Positions 17,780-25,899 of a DNA stretch of 64,000 nt are shown here, piece by piece. Source of the stretch: Anaerolineae bacterium (GTDB lineage: Bacteria > Chloroflexota > Anaerolineae > Promineifilales > Promineifilaceae). Numbering within the stretch: position 1 is the first letter of the stretch; every line of letters starts with the position of its first letter. Below the pieces are notes generated by a model. It ran no database searches and was not told the origin of the DNA. It was given only the letters and a program-made list of their open reading frames with translations. The stretch covers positions 1 to 64,000 of the forward strand of contig JAHDWJ010000001.1 of assembly GCA_023384415.1 (NCBI GenBank), given 5' to 3'. Both the position numbers and the translations under genes were made by a program.

Positions 17780-18364
17780 ATGAAACCACCCTCTCAGCCA
17801 ACAATGAGTACCCTCAGCGGCCGCGTCCTGGCAACTTTTCCCGCGGCTGTTGTCGTTCTCATCATCAATGAACAGGAAGAGCTGCTCCTGCTCAACCATC
17901 CTACCCGGCCTGGCTTATGGGAGCCGGTGAATGGCGCCATGGATGCCCATGAGACGGTCTTGGAAGCGGCCTTGCGGGAAGTGCAAGAAGAGGCGGGGAG
18001 AGAAATCCGGGTGCGGCCGCTCGGTGTGGCCCACGTTTCCACCTTCACTTATGACGCCAACGTCACCCATTTCATTGGTATCACTTACCTGATGGCCTAT
18101 GAGGGGGGAGAGGTGATCCCCGGTGACGATATGCAGGGCAGCCAGATTCTCTGGTGGCCTCTGGCGAATTGGGAAAACAATCCCCGGCAACTAATCCCCC
18201 CCCTGGATCAACCCTGGCTCCTGGAACGGGTCAAAGAATTGTATCGCCTCTGGTATAACCGACCCCCTGTGCCCTTACAACGGCCCTTAGGGCAGACACG
18301 AAATAAATATGAGATGCCCGAAGCGCGTGAGAACGTGAGCGCAGGGGAAAAATTGGGAGAGTAA
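17780..18364 (+). CDS. Nudix hydrolase
   Basis: 194 residues from the ATG at 17780; ATG at 17804 is an alternative, and neither has a strong ribosome site. The Nudix box runs from Gly-Ala-Met-Asp through REVQEEAG and fits GX5EX7REUXEEXGU exactly. Nudix enzymes cleave nucleoside diphosphates linked to another group, using Mg bound by the box glutamates. A DNTP or sugar-nucleotide pool-cleaning role is possible; the substrate is unknown. The gene ends 3 bp before the corA start, so these two are probably co-transcribed. Confidence 0.85.
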   Translation: MKPPSQPTMSTLSGRVLATFPAAVVVLIINEQEELLLLNHPTRPGLWEPVNGAMDAHETVLEAALREVQEEAGREIRVRPLGVAHVSTFTYDANVTHFIGITYLMAYEGGEVIPGDDMQGSQILWWPLANWENNPRQLIPPLDQPWLLERVKELYRLWYNRPPVPLQRPLGQTRNKYEMPEARENVSAGEKLGE

Positions 18365-18367
18365 ATT

Positions 18368-19354
18368 ATGCTGCGTATTTTGCATTGTATCCCAGATGGT
18401 CGCTGTCGTACTGATTTGCAAGTAGATGAATTGGCGGCCGCGCTGCAAACTCAGACAGGTGTAATCTGGGTAGACCTGAATGGGGCCAGCCTGGAAACCA
18501 GTGAAGCCGTTTTGCGCGGCGTCTTCCATTTTCATCCCCTGGCCATAGAAGACGCACTGCAAGAGAGCAATGTCCCCAAAGTAGATGATTGGCACGATTA
18601 TCTTTACCTGGTGTTATACAACCTGGACCAAACTCCCGACCGCCAAGACCCCCGCGATGAATTAGATATTTTTGTCTCCCCCCATTACCTGGTCACTTAT
18701 CACCCAGAACCGATCCCGGCTTTGGAAAAAATATGGCAGCAATGTGTACAAGACCGTACTGGCCGGCTGTGGCGACATGGGGCCGACTATCTGCTCTATC
18801 ATCTGGCGGATGAACTGGTTAAGAGTTATACCACTGTGGCCGAACAGTTAGAAGATCGGTTAGACACTATCGAGAATGAGATATTTAACCGGCCGGCCGC
18901 CGACATTACCCAGCGCATTTTTGGATTCAAACGAGAACTGGTTCACCTGCGCCGCATTATTGCCCCCCAGCGTGATGTTTTTCTCAAACTAAGCCGGGAC
19001 AATTTCCAGGTCATAGATGCCGTAGACCGCATTTTTTTCAGTGATCTATCCGATCATATCAACCACGTCTACGATCTGGTTGAGAGCTTGCGTGATCGGG
19101 CCCACACCGCCTTAGATACCCACCTCTCAATGGTCAACAACCGGATGAATGATGTGATGAAGTTGTTGGCCGTCATCACCACTTTGTTCTTACCCCTCAC
19201 CTTCATCACCGGCTTCTTTGGCATGAACTTTTTTGAGCCGATATTTCCCTCCCAATTTTGGACGGGGCCACTCTTATTACGCCTTACCCTGGGCAGTATC
19301 ATTCTGGTGCCGGTAGCCATGTTTTGGTGGATGCGCCGCCGCTCCTGGTTGTAA
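18368..19354 (+). CDS. corA: CorA-family divalent metal ion channel
   Basis: 328 residues. The large N-terminal cytoplasmic domain carries HPLAIEDAL and long helices; the C-terminus has two membrane segments with the family filter motif in FGMNF (GMN) between them. CorA pentamers conduct Mg2+ (some Co2+ or Zn2+) down its gradient. GGGAGAG precedes the ATG. The next gene starts 7 bp downstream and encodes an unrecognised tail-anchored protein, which may be a partner. Confidence 0.93.
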   Translation: MLRILHCIPDGRCRTDLQVDELAAALQTQTGVIWVDLNGASLETSEAVLRGVFHFHPLAIEDALQESNVPKVDDWHDYLYLVLYNLDQTPDRQDPRDELDIFVSPHYLVTYHPEPIPALEKIWQQCVQDRTGRLWRHGADYLLYHLADELVKSYTTVAEQLEDRLDTIENEIFNRPAADITQRIFGFKRELVHLRRIIAPQRDVFLKLSRDNFQVIDAVDRIFFSDLSDHINHVYDLVESLRDRAHTALDTHLSMVNNRMNDVMKLLAVITTLFLPLTFITGFFGMNFFEPIFPSQFWTGPLLLRLTLGSIILVPVAMFWWMRRRSWL

Positions 19355-19361
19355 AAAAATT

Positions 19362-20396
19362 ATGCTTGACCTACCTCTCCACAGCCAAATCTGTTATCTG
19401 CTGGCTTTCCCTTATACTGCCAGCACCCCGGCCCAGCCGACCCAACCGATCCAGGGATTAAAGGATGCCCCCTATTTCCAGCCGGTAGATATTGAGGTGC
19501 AATCTTTAGCCCCAGAAACGATGATGCTGGAAGGGATTCATATTTCTATCCAACGGCAGGTATACGACAAGCGGCTGCAAATTATTCAATGTCATTATCG
19601 CCTGGCCGATGTCTGGAGCAATGTTGCCATGCAAACCCGCCTACACCTGGAAGAAGGGTTGCAAAGCCATCTGCTGCCGGCCGCCAGCCAGGCCGATGAG
19701 CTGTTTGAGGCATATACCATTTTGCTTATCCAGGGGGTTGGGCATTCACCTGACCAGTTTGTTAAAGCTAATGGCAAAGATTTAGCCCGCTTTTTGCGGC
19801 CGCAGCGTGACCTGTTTGGCCCCCATGAAATCGAAGAAATTCTCTTCTCTCGCGTTCGTTACTCCGAGAACGATCTAACTCTGGTAGATTGGGATGGGGC
19901 TGTCATCATCTCCCCTGCTGGCGATTATCAATCAGATATTGAGCTGCTTAAAATTGGCAGCTACCAACTTTTGCGCTACCGCATTTTGGATAAGGCGATA
20001 GAAACCAATTTGCAGATGATTGGACGTAATTTTCAGGCTGGCCGCCGCCCTTCTCTCTTCCCCACGCGCTCTCGCCGGATGCTGCGTCAATTGTTAGAGC
20101 AGCGGCTGCTTATGCTCTTAGATTTTGAACGCATTGATCAAAACTTACTTCTCATCGGGGATTGGTATACCGCCAAGTTGTACAATGTCATTCATGATGA
20201 GTTTTATCTGGGGGATTGGAAGAGTACGATCAAAGACAAACTAGACAGTCTGGAATCGCTCATCCAGATTATGCAAGACAATTTCACGGTCTCCTGGTCC
20301 AGTTTCATTGATTTGCTCCAGGTGGCGGGCTGGTTGCTTTTGTTAATCGGATACATTATTCTGTTCTTTATTGATGTTCAAGCCTATTTACCTTGA
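19362..20396 (+). CDS. Conserved-looking tail-anchored protein next to corA
   Basis: 344 residues; I do not recognise the family with certainty. It is mostly soluble, with LLKIGSYQLLRYRILDKAIE in the middle, a helical, charged stretch near WKSTIKDKLDSLESLIQIM, and one membrane segment at the very C-terminus (AGWLLLLIGYIILFF). The helix-then-tail-anchor arrangement faintly resembles RMD1/YagE (DUF155) proteins, which are distant. The ATG is 7 bp after corA, so translation is probably coupled. A CorA-linked regulatory or membrane-tethering role is only a hypothesis. Confidence 0.6.
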   Translation: MLDLPLHSQICYLLAFPYTASTPAQPTQPIQGLKDAPYFQPVDIEVQSLAPETMMLEGIHISIQRQVYDKRLQIIQCHYRLADVWSNVAMQTRLHLEEGLQSHLLPAASQADELFEAYTILLIQGVGHSPDQFVKANGKDLARFLRPQRDLFGPHEIEEILFSRVRYSENDLTLVDWDGAVIISPAGDYQSDIELLKIGSYQLLRYRILDKAIETNLQMIGRNFQAGRRPSLFPTRSRRMLRQLLEQRLLMLLDFERIDQNLLLIGDWYTAKLYNVIHDEFYLGDWKSTIKDKLDSLESLIQIMQDNFTVSWSSFIDLLQVAGWLLLLIGYIILFFIDVQAYLP

Positions 20397-20398
20397 TG

Positions 20399-20435
20399 GG
20401 TTTCAGGGTTCAAGTTTCAGGTTTCAGATTAATAA
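20399..20435 (+). repeat. GGTTTCA-type degenerate intergenic repeat
   Basis: Runs of GGTTTCAGG-like words. Similar words recur between genes near 21685-21715, 35632-35690, 37119-37150 and 58288-58320. Function unknown. Confidence 0.5.
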
Positions 20436-20472
20436 CTGGGAATGTTGCAACTCATATCGTTCGGAGTAAACC

Positions 20473-20904
20473 ATGTCTAAATTAAATCAAGAAAAATTAG
20501 CTGAAATGAGTGTGTCTCAATTGAAGGAGCTGCTGCAAAGACAGGGGCTTTCTACTTCTGGCACGAAACAGGTGATGATAGACCGGCTGCTGATGGCCAA
20601 CCCGGCCGGGCCAGGGGTGATGGTAGTAGAGACAGTTTCAGTCAGTAAACCTGCCGTCAGTAAACCTGATAGAACCACATCGCCCCAATTGAGTGAAGCT
20701 GTTGTTGAGGCAGTCTCAGGTCTGGCTACCGTGAAGGAACCTGCACCCCCAGATGATGACCCGGCCACGCTCATTGCCCAGCTTAAGGAGTTAGTCGCTC
20801 AGGCCCAAGCCGCGGCCGAAATGGCTCAAAAAGCTGCCCAGGACGCGGCCGCTAAAGGGGAGAAGAAGGAGAAAAAGGGGAAAAAGAAGAAGGGGAAGAA
20901 GTGA
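20473..20904 (+). CDS. SAP-domain protein with Lys-rich tail
   Basis: 143 residues. Residues 9-43 (MSVSQLKELLQRQGL to DRLL) form a SAP motif, a helix-extended-helix that binds AT-rich DNA in eukaryotic chromatin proteins and some bacterial ones. A low-complexity middle leads to a predicted Ala-rich helix and a very basic C-terminus (EKKEKKGKKKKGKK). The combination suggests a small DNA-binding, perhaps nucleoid-associated, protein. GGAGTAAACC precedes the ATG. Its 3' end faces the convergent protease gene across a perfect hairpin. Confidence 0.8.
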   Translation: MSKLNQEKLAEMSVSQLKELLQRQGLSTSGTKQVMIDRLLMANPAGPGVMVVETVSVSKPAVSKPDRTTSPQLSEAVVEAVSGLATVKEPAPPDDDPATLIAQLKELVAQAQAAAEMAQKAAQDAAAKGEKKEKKGKKKKGKK

Positions 20905-20919
20905 GATGGAATCAGTCAA

Positions 20920-20966
20920 CAGTCAGCAGTGAGCAGGGCCAACAATCAACTGCTCACTGCTGACTG
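20920..20966. terminator. Bidirectional hairpin terminator between SAP gene and protease gene
   Basis: CAGTCAGCAGTGAGCAG (20920-20936) and its exact complement (20950-20966) around a 13-base loop, between two convergent genes. The arm words GCAGTGAGCAG recur at about 55903, indicating an interspersed repeat used as a terminator. Confidence 0.75.
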
Positions 20967-20975
20967 CCAACGGCC

Positions 20976-21665
20976 TTAATCCCGGCGGGCAACCCCGGAG
21001 AGGCGTAAGACCCAGTACAGCAACTGCCCAATGGCGGCGATAGCGGCCGCGACATAGGTGAGTGCGGCCGCGTCCAGCACCTTATTCACCCCTTCCGTTT
21101 CGTGTACTGAAAGCAGCCCCTCGCTGACCAACAACTGTTTGGCCCGGCGGCTGGCATCAAATTCTACTGGCAGCGTTACCAGCGAGAACAGTACCGCCCC
21201 AGAAAAGAGAATCACCCCCAACCAGGCCAAAGAGTAAAACTGAATCACAAACCCAATGATGATGATCCAGGGGGCCAGGCTGCTGCCAAATTGAACAGCC
21301 GGCACCAGGGCCGAGCGAATTTGCAGCGGCACATACCCGTTGGCATGTTGTAAGGCATGACCCATCTCATGGGCGGCGATGCCGGCGGCCGCGACGCTCG
21401 GCGACCGATACACACCGGGACTGAGGCGTAAAGTACGGGAGCGGGGATCATAATGGTCACTTAAAAAACCCTGTGACTCTTCCACCTGCACCTCATACAG
21501 CCCTCTTGAATTAAGCAGGGCGCGGGCAACTTCCGCCCCAGTCTGACTACGTGCCGTGCGCACCTGAGAATATTTGTTGAAATTGCTCTTAACTTTAGCC
21601 TGGGCATACAAACCCAATAACATCGCCGGCAAAGCCAGGAGTAGATACAGCGGATCAAAAATCAT
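20976..21665 (-). CDS. YugP-type neutral zinc metallopeptidase, membrane-bound
   Basis: 229 residues. The first segment is a membrane helix; HEMGHALQH at 99-107 gives the HExxH zinc site, and two to three further membrane helices follow (VQFGSSLAPWIIIIGFV region and the C-terminal AALTYVAAAIAAIGQLLYW). The DPRSRTLRLSPGVY stretch before the zinc helix and the EFDASRRAK after it are typical of this family. It is an integral membrane peptidase of unknown substrate. Confidence 0.9.
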   Translation of the reverse strand: MIFDPLYLLLALPAMLLGLYAQAKVKSNFNKYSQVRTARSQTGAEVARALLNSRGLYEVQVEESQGFLSDHYDPRSRTLRLSPGVYRSPSVAAAGIAAHEMGHALQHANGYVPLQIRSALVPAVQFGSSLAPWIIIIGFVIQFYSLAWLGVILFSGAVLFSLVTLPVEFDASRRAKQLLVSEGLLSVHETEGVNKVLDAAALTYVAAAIAAIGQLLYWVLRLSGVARRD

Positions 21666-22002
21666 CGCACATCTCCATGAAAATAAGTTTCAAGGTCCAG
21701 GTTTCAGGTTCCCCTGAGTTTCTGAACTCTCTAACTACTTCTACTACTTCTACAAGTACTACTTCTACAAGTTTACAATATTTTTACCCTGTAGAAACTC
21801 ATGGAGCTATTCTAACCTGAATTTGTTTTTTTTGAATTAGAAACAGCCCCTCTTTCATAAGATGTAGATAAACGAGTTGCCTATCCCGCTCATCAGAGGA
21901 TAATGGGGAGCGAGTTTGCGAGTGATAAACTTTGCCACTTGCGACTCAGCCTCTCTATTTTCACTGCCTAATTTAATCCTACTATTTCCAAAGGAGCTAA
22001 CC
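21666..22002. other. Divergent intergenic region with TACTTC repeats
   Basis: Between the divergent protease and pepF genes. It holds GGTTTCA-type words at 21685-21715 and a short tandem array of ACTTCTAC-like units at about 21733-21775, then AT-rich DNA with T-runs that may contain the pepF promoter. AAGGAG at 21991-21996 sets the pepF start. No gene is supported. Confidence 0.5.
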
Positions 22003-23802
22003 ATGTCTACAGTACCCCCACGCAATGAAATCCCTGTGCAATACACCTGGGATGCGTCTTCTATCTATCCTTCTGATGAAGCCTGGGAAGCGGCCATTGT
22101 GGCCCTTGATGAACAGTTGACCCAGGCCGCTTCTTATCGCGGCCGCCTCACGGAAGGAGCCGCCACGGTAGCTGAAGCCCTGAATGCTGTCGAAACGGTG
22201 TACCGCAATGCCAGTAAAATTTTTAACTACGCCATGATGTTTTACACTGTGGACAGCAATAACCAGAGTGCGGCCGCGAAATTTGATCGGGCCCGTTCCT
22301 TCTTTGGCAAAGCCCAGGCCATGACCGCCTTCATCCGCCCGGAGATGATCGCCATCGGTTTTGATACCCTGCGCCAATGGCGCCATGAAGATGACCGCCT
22401 GGCTCACCTGGGCCATTACCTGGAACTGTTAGAAAAGCAGCAAACCCATGTCCGTTCGGCTGAGGTAGAGCAAGTGTTAGGCATGGCCCAGGATATGATT
22501 GGCACAGCTACCTCGACCGGGGGCGTGTTGGTCAATACGGATTTGAAATTTGCGGCCGCAGTCGCCAGCGATGGTACCACCCATGAATTAACCCAGGGTA
22601 CCATTGACGCACTCGTCACCCATAGCGATCGGGAAGTGCGCCGTACCGCCTTCGAGAGTTATGCCGACGGGCATCTGACGTATAAAAACACCCTGGCTAC
22701 CAGCCTGGCTGGGGCCATTAAAAGGGATGTCTTCAATGCCCGTGTGCGTGGCTACCAATCCTCTTTAGATGCCGCGCTCACCAGCAACCATATCCCCCAT
22801 GAGGTGTTTCATAACCTCATCGCCACTTACAAAGCTAATTTACCAACCTGGCACCGCTATTGGCGATTGCGTAAACAAATCTTGGGGTATGAGCAGTTCC
22901 ATGCTTATGATGTCAAGGCCCCTCTGAACCAGGTAGACCAGCCCATTTCTTATGAGCAGGCAGTAGATTGGATTGCTGATGGGATGCGGCCGCTGGGGGA
23001 TGAGTACGTCTCGGTTTTACAGCGTGGCTGCCTGGAAGAGCGATGGGTAGATGTATACCCCAACCAGGGCAAACGGATGGGGGCGTTCTCTAGTGGCTCT
23101 TATGATACCCACCCATTCATTATGATGAGCTACAACGACAATTTGTTTAGTCTCAGCACCCTGGCCCATGAGCTGGGTCACTCGCTCCACTCCTATTACA
23201 GCCGCAAGACCCAACCCTTCGTCTATGCCAATTATGGCCTGTTTGCTGCTGAAGTAGCCTCTAACTTCAACCAGGCCCTCGTGCGTGATCATCTGCTCAA
23301 AACCCACACCGATCCCCAGATGCAAATCGCCATCATCGAAGAAGCAATGTCCAACTTCCATCGCTACTTCTTCATCATGCCCAACCTGGCCCGCTTTGAG
23401 CTAGAGACCCACGAACGGGTCGAACGAGGGCAGGCCCTCACCGCCGACGATATGATCAACCTGGCGGCCGATCTATTTAGCGAAGGGTTTGGCCCGGATG
23501 TAACGGTAGATCGGGAGCGGGTAGGCATTATTTGGGCCCAGTTCCAGCATATGTATATGAACTTCTACGTCTACCAATATGCTACGGGCATCTCTGGGGC
23601 CCATGCGCTGGCCCAGGGGATATTAGACGGCAAACCGGGAGCCGTAGAGTCGTATCTTAATTTCCTGAAATCTGGTGGCTCGATGTATCCCCTGGAAGCG
23701 TTGAAAATGGCCGGGGCCGATCTGACAACCCCCCAGGCGGTGGAGACAACGTTTGCCGTTCTTGCCAGCTATGTAGACCGGCTAGAACAACTGCTTGGTT
23801 AA
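22003..23802 (+). CDS. pepF: Oligoendopeptidase F (M3B)
   Basis: 599 residues from the ATG at 22003, which has AAGGAG at ideal spacing; the frame extending to 21916 is not the start. The M3 zinc motif is LAHELGHSLHS (His389, Glu390, His393) and the third ligand Glu lies in NLARFELETHERVE or the nearby helix. The N-terminal helical half with VYRNASKIFNYAMMFYTVDS is typical of PepF/M3B. It degrades short peptides in the cytoplasm. Confidence 0.93.
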   Translation: MSTVPPRNEIPVQYTWDASSIYPSDEAWEAAIVALDEQLTQAASYRGRLTEGAATVAEALNAVETVYRNASKIFNYAMMFYTVDSNNQSAAAKFDRARSFFGKAQAMTAFIRPEMIAIGFDTLRQWRHEDDRLAHLGHYLELLEKQQTHVRSAEVEQVLGMAQDMIGTATSTGGVLVNTDLKFAAAVASDGTTHELTQGTIDALVTHSDREVRRTAFESYADGHLTYKNTLATSLAGAIKRDVFNARVRGYQSSLDAALTSNHIPHEVFHNLIATYKANLPTWHRYWRLRKQILGYEQFHAYDVKAPLNQVDQPISYEQAVDWIADGMRPLGDEYVSVLQRGCLEERWVDVYPNQGKRMGAFSSGSYDTHPFIMMSYNDNLFSLSTLAHELGHSLHSYYSRKTQPFVYANYGLFAAEVASNFNQALVRDHLLKTHTDPQMQIAIIEEAMSNFHRYFFIMPNLARFELETHERVERGQALTADDMINLAADLFSEGFGPDVTVDRERVGIIWAQFQHMYMNFYVYQYATGISGAHALAQGILDGKPGAVESYLNFLKSGGSMYPLEALKMAGADLTTPQAVETTFAVLASYVDRLEQLLG

Positions 23803-23830
23803 GAATAAGGTGTGGGAATAGATTTTTTGC

Positions 23831-23872
23831 CACGAATTAACACGAAGTCAGAAAAATTCGTGTTAATTCGTG
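23831..23872. terminator. Bidirectional hairpin terminator pepF / OsmC
   Basis: CACGAATTAACACGAA (23831-23846) and its perfect complement (23857-23872) around a 10-base loop, flanked by T-rich and A-rich runs, between convergent genes. It belongs to the CACGAATT word family also seen near 2617-2636. Confidence 0.75.
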
Positions 23873-23906
23873 CCATTCGTGGCCTTTTTCTGATTTGAGG
23901 CTTCTT

Positions 23907-24332
23907 TCAGTCGTGGTGAACCAGCCGTATTTTGGTTTCACTGAGCAAGGTACGGTGTACCGGGCACCGTTTGGCGATTTCGTAAAGGCGGGCCCGTTGG
24001 TCATCATCTAACGGGCCATGAAGGGTCAGGCTCATTTCGATTAAATCTACCTTGCTGCCAGGGGGGCTGGTGCAATCCTCACAGGCGGCCGCGTCAATTT
24101 TGCGGTAATCCAACCCTACTTCGGCTTTTTCTAAAGGCCACCCCTTCCGTTTGGCATACATTTGTAAAGTAATGATGGTGCAGGCGGCTAAGGACCCCAG
24201 CAGCAGATCATATGGGTTGGGGCCGGCCTCATCGCCGCCATCGGCGACCGGCTCATCGGCAATCCAGTGGTGAATATCACGGGCATTTATCTCTAATTGC
24301 AGGTTGTTTCGTGAGTGGGCAGTAAGACGCAT
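23907..24332 (-). CDS. OsmC-family peroxide-reductase-like protein
   Basis: 141 residues. The two redox cysteines of the OsmC/Ohr fold are present: Cys51 in LAACTIITL and Cys123 in KRCPVHRTL. OsmC proteins reduce organic hydroperoxides. A further Cys pair (84, 87 in CEDC) is extra and could bind metal or form a disulfide. It follows DUF427 on the same strand within 20 bp, so the two are probably co-transcribed with the zinc anti-sigma-like gene. Confidence 0.85.
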   Translation of the reverse strand: MRLTAHSRNNLQLEINARDIHHWIADEPVADGGDEAGPNPYDLLLGSLAACTIITLQMYAKRKGWPLEKAEVGLDYRKIDAAACEDCTSPPGSKVDLIEMSLTLHGPLDDDQRARLYEIAKRCPVHRTLLSETKIRLVHHD

Positions 24333-24350
24333 GTAAATTCCTTAAACAAT

Positions 24351-24635
24351 TTAACCTTCTACCCGCACTCCCCGCCAGAAGGCGATGCGGTCTTTAATAG
24401 GCGCGGCCGCGGGCTTTGGGTCGGGATAATACCAGGCCGCATCTCGGTTACTTTGCCCATTCACCTGCACCGTATAATAGCTGGCGATCCCTTTCCAGGG
24501 GCAGTTAGTATGGGTTTGACTGGGAGTAAAATATTCCCAATGGATCGCTTCACGGGGAAAATAATGGTTGCCTTCTACTACGACTGTCTTTTCACTTTGG
24601 GCTAAAACAGCCCCATTCCATACAGCCCTAATCAT
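24351..24635 (-). CDS. DUF427 protein
   Basis: 94 residues from the ATG at 24635, which has GGAG seven bases upstream; the longer frame upstream belongs to another gene's shadow. The signature is the DUF427 block TNCPWKGIASYY with VVVEGNHYFP before it. Family proteins are small beta-rich domains of unknown biochemical role. The start overlaps the preceding anti-sigma-like gene by 8 bp, indicating translational coupling. Confidence 0.85.
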   Translation of the reverse strand: MIRAVWNGAVLAQSEKTVVVEGNHYFPREAIHWEYFTPSQTHTNCPWKGIASYYTVQVNGQSNRDAAWYYPDPKPAAAPIKDRIAFWRGVRVEG

Positions 24636-24882
24636 TATTTGCTCCTTCAGGGGATTGCAAAATAGCCAATAACGCCTCATAGAATGCCTGGCAATCGGGG
24701 CATTGATGCAGGTGATTTTGCACCAACGGCATGATTTTCTCGGCCTCTTTTTGGTGGCAGCATAAATCGGCATATTCATCCAGCAGGGCAAAAGCATCCT
24801 GGCAAGATAATTTGCCGGCTTCAATTTCTACCAGATGACGCATTAACCGTTGGACAATATCCGTACCGATTGGCTCAGACAT
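24628..24882 (-). CDS. Small ZAS-type zinc anti-sigma-like protein
   Basis: 84 residues. The C-terminal half contains HLHQCPDC, which gives HxxxCxxC (His57, Cys61, Cys64), the zinc motif of ZAS anti-sigma factors; Cys41-Cys42-His43 lies upstream. There is no membrane segment. An ECF-type sigma gene lies upstream on the same strand, 258 bp away, so it may be the sensor partner. Soluble zinc anti-sigma factors sense redox stress, and the downstream OsmC would fit such a regulon. This is inference. Confidence 0.7.
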   Translation of the reverse strand: MSEPIGTDIVQRLMRHLVEIEAGKLSCQDAFALLDEYADLCCHQKEAEKIMPLVQNHLHQCPDCQAFYEALLAILQSPEGANND

Positions 24883-25066
24883 AAGCCTTTATTCCTTGAT
24901 CGGCTTATCAGGGGGTAGGTGAGGTGTGACGGGTAATTACACGTCTGCCTATAACAATGTACCCATCCCCAAAAAGGTTCTACTCTTGTTTGATGAGGCA
25001 TTAAGAACCGTTCTTACATGGCTTCAAGAAGTTGCCCCGAACAACGGTTACAGACAAGACGCAGGG

Positions 25067-25096
25067 GCGCAGAGGTTTTTCTCCATGACTCTGCGC
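25067..25096 (-). terminator. Hairpin between sigma and anti-sigma genes
   Basis: GCGCAGAG (25067-25074) and CTCTGCGC (25089-25096), perfect 8-bp arms with a 14-base loop. It could attenuate readthrough from the sigma gene. The words belong to a degenerate intergenic family (GCGCAGAGG) also seen near 2650. Confidence 0.5.
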
Positions 25097-25140
25097 TTTT
25101 GCGTGAGATTGGGTTCTGACGTGTCCAGGTTAGGGTTAAG

Positions 25141-25776
25141 TTAAGACTCAAAGGCCTGTAATACCTGAGCCGGGGTTAACCCTTGTTTCTCCAGGAGTGT
25201 CCGCAAACGGAGGCGGGCATCGTGCAGCAATTTATAAACGGCGTTGGTCTTCATCTCCATTTCAGCCGCGATTTGTTCTGGGGACAAACCGTGAATGACC
25301 AGGGCGATCAACGCGGTGCGCTGTTTCTCAGTTAATCCATGCAGTAAAAGCTGTTGTACCTGAGCCATCAGGTCAGCCTGCTCGGTCTGTTCGGCGGGGC
25401 CAGGAGAGGATGAGGCAACCAGCAGGGGGGTATATTCCCCTTCGTCTGTGGCTAATAACCCATCCAGGGAATGATCTTGCCAGCGCTTACGGCGCAGTTC
25501 GGTGAGGGCTACGTGCAGGGTAATTTTATGGGCCCAGGTGGTAAACAGGCTGCGGCCGGCAAAGCTATCCAGTTGATCCAAAATTTTAATCAGAGCTTCC
25601 TGAACAAAATCTTCGGCCAGGGCGGCAAATTCAGGCGTGTTGGTATTAATTTGATGGAGCAGCCCTTGCTGCAATCCGCGCACCAGGATCGTATGCAGAT
25701 CGGCTAAGGCTTGTTCCCGGGGCTGCCCCTCAGCGCGTAGATCGTTAAGCCATTGTTGGTTGCTTCGTTTTGCCAC
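25141..25776 (-). CDS. ECF-type RNA polymerase sigma factor
   Basis: 211 residues from the GTG at 25776, which has GAGGAA upstream; the ATG at 25797 overlaps the -10 box described separately and so is unlikely. Sigma region 2 is EDFVQEALIKILDQLDSF with LFTTWAHKITLHVALTELRRKR; region 4 is LTEKQRTALIALVIHGLSPEQIAAEM with the helix-turn-helix NAVYKLLHDARLRLR. Region 3 is absent, as in ECF factors. It would direct polymerase to a small regulon. The paired ZAS-type protein downstream is a candidate anti-sigma. Confidence 0.9.
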   Translation of the reverse strand: MAKRSNQQWLNDLRAEGQPREQALADLHTILVRGLQQGLLHQINTNTPEFAALAEDFVQEALIKILDQLDSFAGRSLFTTWAHKITLHVALTELRRKRWQDHSLDGLLATDEGEYTPLLVASSSPGPAEQTEQADLMAQVQQLLLHGLTEKQRTALIALVIHGLSPEQIAAEMEMKTNAVYKLLHDARLRLRTLLEKQGLTPAQVLQAFES

Positions 25777-25795
25777 AGTGATTCCTCGCCACCCC

Positions 25796-25814
25796 ATTAT
25801 ACCGCAGGGTATAA
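25796..25814 (-). promoter_or_regulatory. Palindrome overlapping the sigma-gene -10 box
   Basis: TTATACC-N4-GGTATAA (25797-25814) is a perfect 7-bp inverted repeat. On the minus strand it includes TATAAT (25796-25801), so it looks like an operator on the sigma gene's promoter. The transcript would start near 25790 and give a short leader before the GTG at 25776. Confidence 0.5.
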
Positions 25815-25899
25815 GCAGGGGAAATGGATAACAGACGATGGGCAGGAGGAAGGGGGTGTGTTAAGCTATTCCAACTTTGTTCCAAATGAATAGGTGTTT

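Noticed and set aside
24351..24824. 157-codon minus frame as DUF427 start
   Set aside because: The first 63 codons are shadow of the anti-sigma-like gene; GGAG and family length support the ATG at 24635.
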